Shown in pieces: positions 5,664 through 7,185 of a stretch of 7,185 nt of DNA (position 1 is its first letter; each line of letters starts with the position of its first letter). The notes under the pieces are model-generated. The model was not told the origin of the DNA and ran no database searches. It saw only the letters and a program-made list of their open reading frames with translations. The stretch is taken from assembly GCA_041748615.1 (NCBI GenBank), contig JBGTCY010000126.1, positions 1-7,185 on the forward strand, read 5' to 3'. The stretch is from JBGTCY01 sp041748615. GTDB taxonomy: Bacteria; Bacteroidota; Bacteroidia; Chitinophagales; CAIOSU01. The position numbers and the translations under genes are program-made.

Positions 5664-5918
5664 ATGTTTCTCGAAATAGCATCCGCAAAATATCTTGACG
5701 ACTACCGCATTGAAGCCGTGTTCAACAATGGCGTTATAAAAGAGATTGATTTAGCGAATCATCTCACCGGAAAGGTCTTCGAGCCGTTAAAAGAAAAAAA
5801 ACTTTTCCGGCAATTTGAAATTCAGTTCAACACGGTATCCTGGCAAAACGGTGCTGACTTTGCTCCAGAGTTTTTATTTGAGATTGGCAAGGAAATCAAA
5901 AAGAAAAAAGTTGCCTGA
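5664..5918 (+). CDS. DUF2442 family protein (plus-strand module)
   Basis: This protein is also 84 residues long but belongs to a different DUF2442 subgroup from the one at 4853-5107. It shows IASAKYLDDYRIEAVFNNG (5-23), then IDLANHLTGKVFEPLKEK, FNTVSWQNGADFAPEFLFE and a Lys-rich end. The 'W-NGADFAPEFL' signature is typical of the group paired with DUF4160 proteins of the RFYG/PPHFH type, as found immediately upstream. The ATG at 5664 is nine bases after the DUF4160 stop, so the pair is an operon. An antitoxin-like role is inferred from gene order only. It stays open although its partner is interrupted. A dispersed repeat starts four bases after its stop codon. Confidence 0.85.
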   Translation: MFLEIASAKYLDDYRIEAVFNNGVIKEIDLANHLTGKVFEPLKEKKLFRQFEIQFNTVSWQNGADFAPEFLFEIGKEIKKKKVA

Positions 5919-5921
5919 ACT

Positions 5922-6066
5922 TCCCCGCCTTTCGCTCGTCCCCGAGTGAATGTTTCATCTGCTTTCGACAGTTTTCAACTATCAATCATGCAAGTCTGCC
6001 CCGATTTTATTTTGGGGATACCTGATGAGCGCTCACTCGCCAGAGGCGAGCGAGAGCATCTAAGAC
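5922..6066. repeat. Dispersed palindromic repeat, copy B (full length)
   Basis: It begins TCCCCGCCTTTCGCTCGTCC, carries a small stem CTCG-TCCC-CGAG (5935-5946), shares GAGTGAATGTTTCATCTGC with the other copies, and ends near CATCTAAGACA. Its right half has the same two hairpins as copy A: CCCC/GGGG (5999-6002, 6014-6017) and an imperfect palindrome from GATG (6024) to CATC (6060) whose inner stem is CTCGCC-AGA-GGCGAG. The T-A pair at the base of the inner TTCGC stem of copy A is C-G here, a compensated change. Confidence 0.8.
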
Positions 6067-6149
6067 ATGTATCAATGAAACACGATTGAACCCATACAAC
6101 AGTCGCTCTTGCATCAAATTAATTCCATTAGAAACACAAAACAAGCAGT

Positions 6150-6180
6150 TTGTAAACAATGCGAAAAATCGTCAACTTTG
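6150..6180 (+). promoter_or_regulatory. Candidate Bacteroidota promoter for the TA operon
   Basis: TTG at 6150-6152 and CAACTTTG at 6173-6180 are separated by 20 bases, which fits the Bacteroidota pattern TTG-N19-21-TAnnTTTG with one mismatch (CA for TA). Transcription would begin about 10 bases before the antitoxin ATG, leaving a very short leader. The same bases overlap a 13-codon frame (6159-6200), so both cannot be functional in the simplest way. Confidence 0.3.
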
Positions 6181-6196
6181 AGAATAAAGTTTACGC

Positions 6197-6424
6197 ATGA
6201 CAAGGGAAACACTTCTCCAACGAACGCTTGACCATCTCTCTAAACTCCCGCAGGATAAACTGAGCGAAGTGGCTGATTACGTGGAGTTCATTTTCAAAAA
6301 GTATGAAGATGAAATCCTGCAAAAGGGAATTGAAAAGTTGGTCAGCAATTCAAAGACCTTCAGTTACCTGAAAGATGATGAAGACCTCTACACCGTTAAC
6401 GATCTTAAAGAAAAGTATAAGTGA
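6197..6424 (+). CDS. DUF2281-like antitoxin of a MazF/PemK pair
   Basis: The 75-residue protein starts MTRETLLQRTLDHLSKLPQD, followed by KLSEVADYVEFIFKKYEDE, which is the N-terminal helix-loop-helix seen in DUF2281-type antitoxins. A C-terminal tail (SKTFSYLKDDEDLYTVNDLK and beyond) is acidic and probably unstructured until it binds toxin. It is expected to neutralise the downstream toxin and to repress its own operon, as in other type II systems; neither is shown here. The stop overlaps the GTG start of the toxin gene by four bases (GTGA), the tight coupling typical of such pairs. The ATG at 6197 also overlaps the stop of a 13-codon upstream frame (ATGA). No strong ribosome binding site is present, so coupling may matter. 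Confidence 0.85.
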   Translation: MTRETLLQRTLDHLSKLPQDKLSEVADYVEFIFKKYEDEILQKGIEKLVSNSKTFSYLKDDEDLYTVNDLKEKYK

Positions 6425-6741
6425 ATAAAGGCGACATCCTGCTGATACCATTTCCTTTCACAGACCTGAGCGGCAACAAATACAGACCGGCATTGGTACT
6501 GGCAACAGGCAATATGGATGTGACGGTAGCTTTCATTTCAACGCAAATCCAATGGAAGGAAGAAACGGATAGTTTGCTCTCCCCAAACGCTGAAAACGGT
6601 TTGAAGAAGGATTCCCTGCTCCGACTTTCAAAACTCGCAACAATTGACAAAGACCTCGTAATCGGTCGCCTGGGAGAAATTGACATCCCTACTTTGAAGT
6701 TGGTAAATACGAATCTCAAAAAGATTCTAAACCTTGAATAA
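6421..6741 (+). CDS. Type II toxin, PemK/MazF family endoribonuclease
   Basis: The 106-residue protein has the standard MazF/PemK length and motifs: KGDILLIPFPFTDLSG (3-18), then NKYRPALVLA with R22-P23, a strand ending AFISTQI with S40-T41, and LLRLSKLATIDKDLVIGRLG (67-86). These toxins form an SH3-like barrel dimer that cuts single-stranded RNA at short sequences; R22 and S40/T41 are the likely active-site residues by analogy. All expected elements are present, so the gene appears functional. Translation begins at GTG within the antitoxin stop region, so it depends on reading of the antitoxin frame. A short member of the dispersed repeat family follows directly, and the next gene is convergent. 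Confidence 0.9.
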   Translation: MNKGDILLIPFPFTDLSGNKYRPALVLATGNMDVTVAFISTQIQWKEETDSLLSPNAENGLKKDSLLRLSKLATIDKDLVIGRLGEIDIPTLKLVNTNLKKILNLE

Positions 6742-6790
6742 CCTCTCACCTTCGCGTCACGCAAATGAGCTTGGGGATATAGAGATGAAC
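6742..6790. repeat. Dispersed palindromic repeat, copy D (short form)
   Basis: CACCTTCGCGTCACGCAAATGAG resembles the head of copies A-C, and TTGGGGATATAGAGATGA resembles the TTGGGGATACCTGATGA segment of copy B. The roughly 55-75 bases between these parts in the full copies are missing, as is the right-hand palindrome. It begins immediately after the toxin stop codon. Similarity is weaker than between A and B. Confidence 0.5.
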
Positions 6791-6804
6791 TAAACAAAAA
6801 GCCT

Positions 6805-6834
6805 GAATCAAAAAGCCCCGCTTCCGCGAGGCTT
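6805..6834 (-). terminator. Intrinsic terminator for the minus-strand gene
   Basis: Read on the minus strand, AAGCCTCGC-GGAA-GCGGGGCTT forms a nine-position stem with one mismatch and a four-base loop (6813-6834), followed directly by TTTTT and another T-run a few bases on. This is a classic intrinsic terminator for the gene at 6882-7185. On the plus strand there is no good T-run, so it would serve the toxin gene poorly. Confidence 0.75.
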
Positions 6835-6840
6835 GTATTC

Positions 6841-6882
6841 CAATCGAAAATCTTCAATCGAAAATCTTCAATCGAAAATCCT
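6841..6882. repeat. 14-bp tandem repeat, three copies
   Basis: CAATCGAAAATCTT occurs at 6841-6854 and 6855-6868, and with one base changed (CAATCGAAAATCCT) at 6869-6882; CAATC then follows as part of a fourth. The array lies between the terminator and the end of the minus-strand gene, whose TGA stop (6884-6882) falls at the junction of the third and fourth units. Confidence 0.9.
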
Positions 6883-7185
6883 CAATCCCATTTCAGCCGC
6901 CTGTTGATTTCCACCAATAACTCCTCAAGCGTGTGTGTGAATATCTCTTGTATCTCCCGTATTTGGTCTTCTCTCAGCAGGCTGTTGTCCACAAAAGTTT
7001 TAAACTCAAGAATTTCCCCTTCTTCATCATATCTGCCTAATCCTATCCCTCCGTGAAGCGGGCAGAAAAGCTGCTTTGTGCCGTCCGGCTTGGGAGAATA
7101 ACAAGGAATCATCGCGGTATTTTTCCTGAAAAAATATTTTACAACGTCTTGAGGCTTTTCCAGATTTATTTTTCCCCGCTCTCTA
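6882..7185 (-). CDS. Hypothetical protein, 3' part only (gene runs off the right edge)
   Basis: The frame is open from the window edge to the TGA at 6884-6882, giving about 100 residues without the true start. An internal ATG at 7112 exists, but the frame upstream of it reads coherently (INLEKPQDVVKYFFRKNTAM), so the real start is probably outside. Next comes IPCYSPKPDGTKQLFCPLHG, then GIGLGRYDEEGEI, and finally an amphipathic helical end (REIQEIFTHTLEELLVEI, then NRRLKWD). Two Cys and a His in CYSP...FCPLHGG might bind a metal, but with so few ligands this is speculative. The family is not recognised. The gene is convergent with the toxin gene and ends before a strong terminator. Confidence 0.7.
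   Translation of the reverse strand, partial: RERGKINLEKPQDVVKYFFRKNTAMIPCYSPKPDGTKQLFCPLHGGIGLGRYDEEGEILEFKTFVDNSLLREDQIREIQEIFTHTLEELLVEINRRLKWD

Noticed and set aside
6405..6857. 150-residue minus-strand frame
   Set aside because: It is antisense to the MazF/PemK gene, whose own motifs are unmistakable.

Overview
The window looks like an accessory stretch of a Bacteroidota chromosome. The best evidence is the secreted protein at 3215-4678, which has a signal peptide and a C-terminal type IX secretion (T9SS) type A sorting domain. Weak Shine-Dalgarno signals, one promoter-like TTG-N20-CAACTTTG site and the small-protein families present fit the same phylum. No housekeeping gene is present, so class or genus cannot be assigned. 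All family names are from reading the protein sequences; no search was run.

Layout: 1-373 is non-coding and repeat-rich (a 30-bp tandem array running in from the left edge, then three tight hairpins). Two unrecognised small genes follow (374-586, 703-1008). A PIN-domain gene (1118-1606) overlaps a 57-residue partner (1599-1772), probably a toxin-antitoxin (TA) type pair. A structured non-coding stretch (1773-2091) precedes a YdeI/OmpD-associated family gene (2134-2703). A 55-residue basic orphan (2846-3013) and the T9SS cargo protein follow. Next come two divergent DUF4160-DUF2442 modules, one on the minus strand (5277-4853) and one on the plus strand (5397-5918). In both, the DUF4160 gene is broken (one truncated at its start, one with an in-frame TAA) while DUF2442 is intact. 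Then comes a DUF2281-like antitoxin/MazF-PemK toxin pair (6197-6741) and, convergent to it, the 3' part of an unrecognised minus-strand gene running off the right edge.

The most unusual feature is the non-coding DNA. A dispersed imperfect-palindromic repeat, about 140 bp when complete, starts within about 30 nt of the stop codons of four plus-strand genes (2703, 4678, 5918, 6741), always in the same orientation. A fifth partial match lies at 1933-1955. The two full copies share two successive stem-loops and show a T-A to C-G paired change in one stem. Copy 2708-2790 joins the head of this repeat to the 30-bp unit found tandemly at the left edge.

Together the window reads as small, mostly TA-like modules separated by palindromic elements. 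This could be a repeat-rich island, a REP-like system or a cassette-like array. No integrase, transposase or canonical attC core site is visible, so the mechanism is open.
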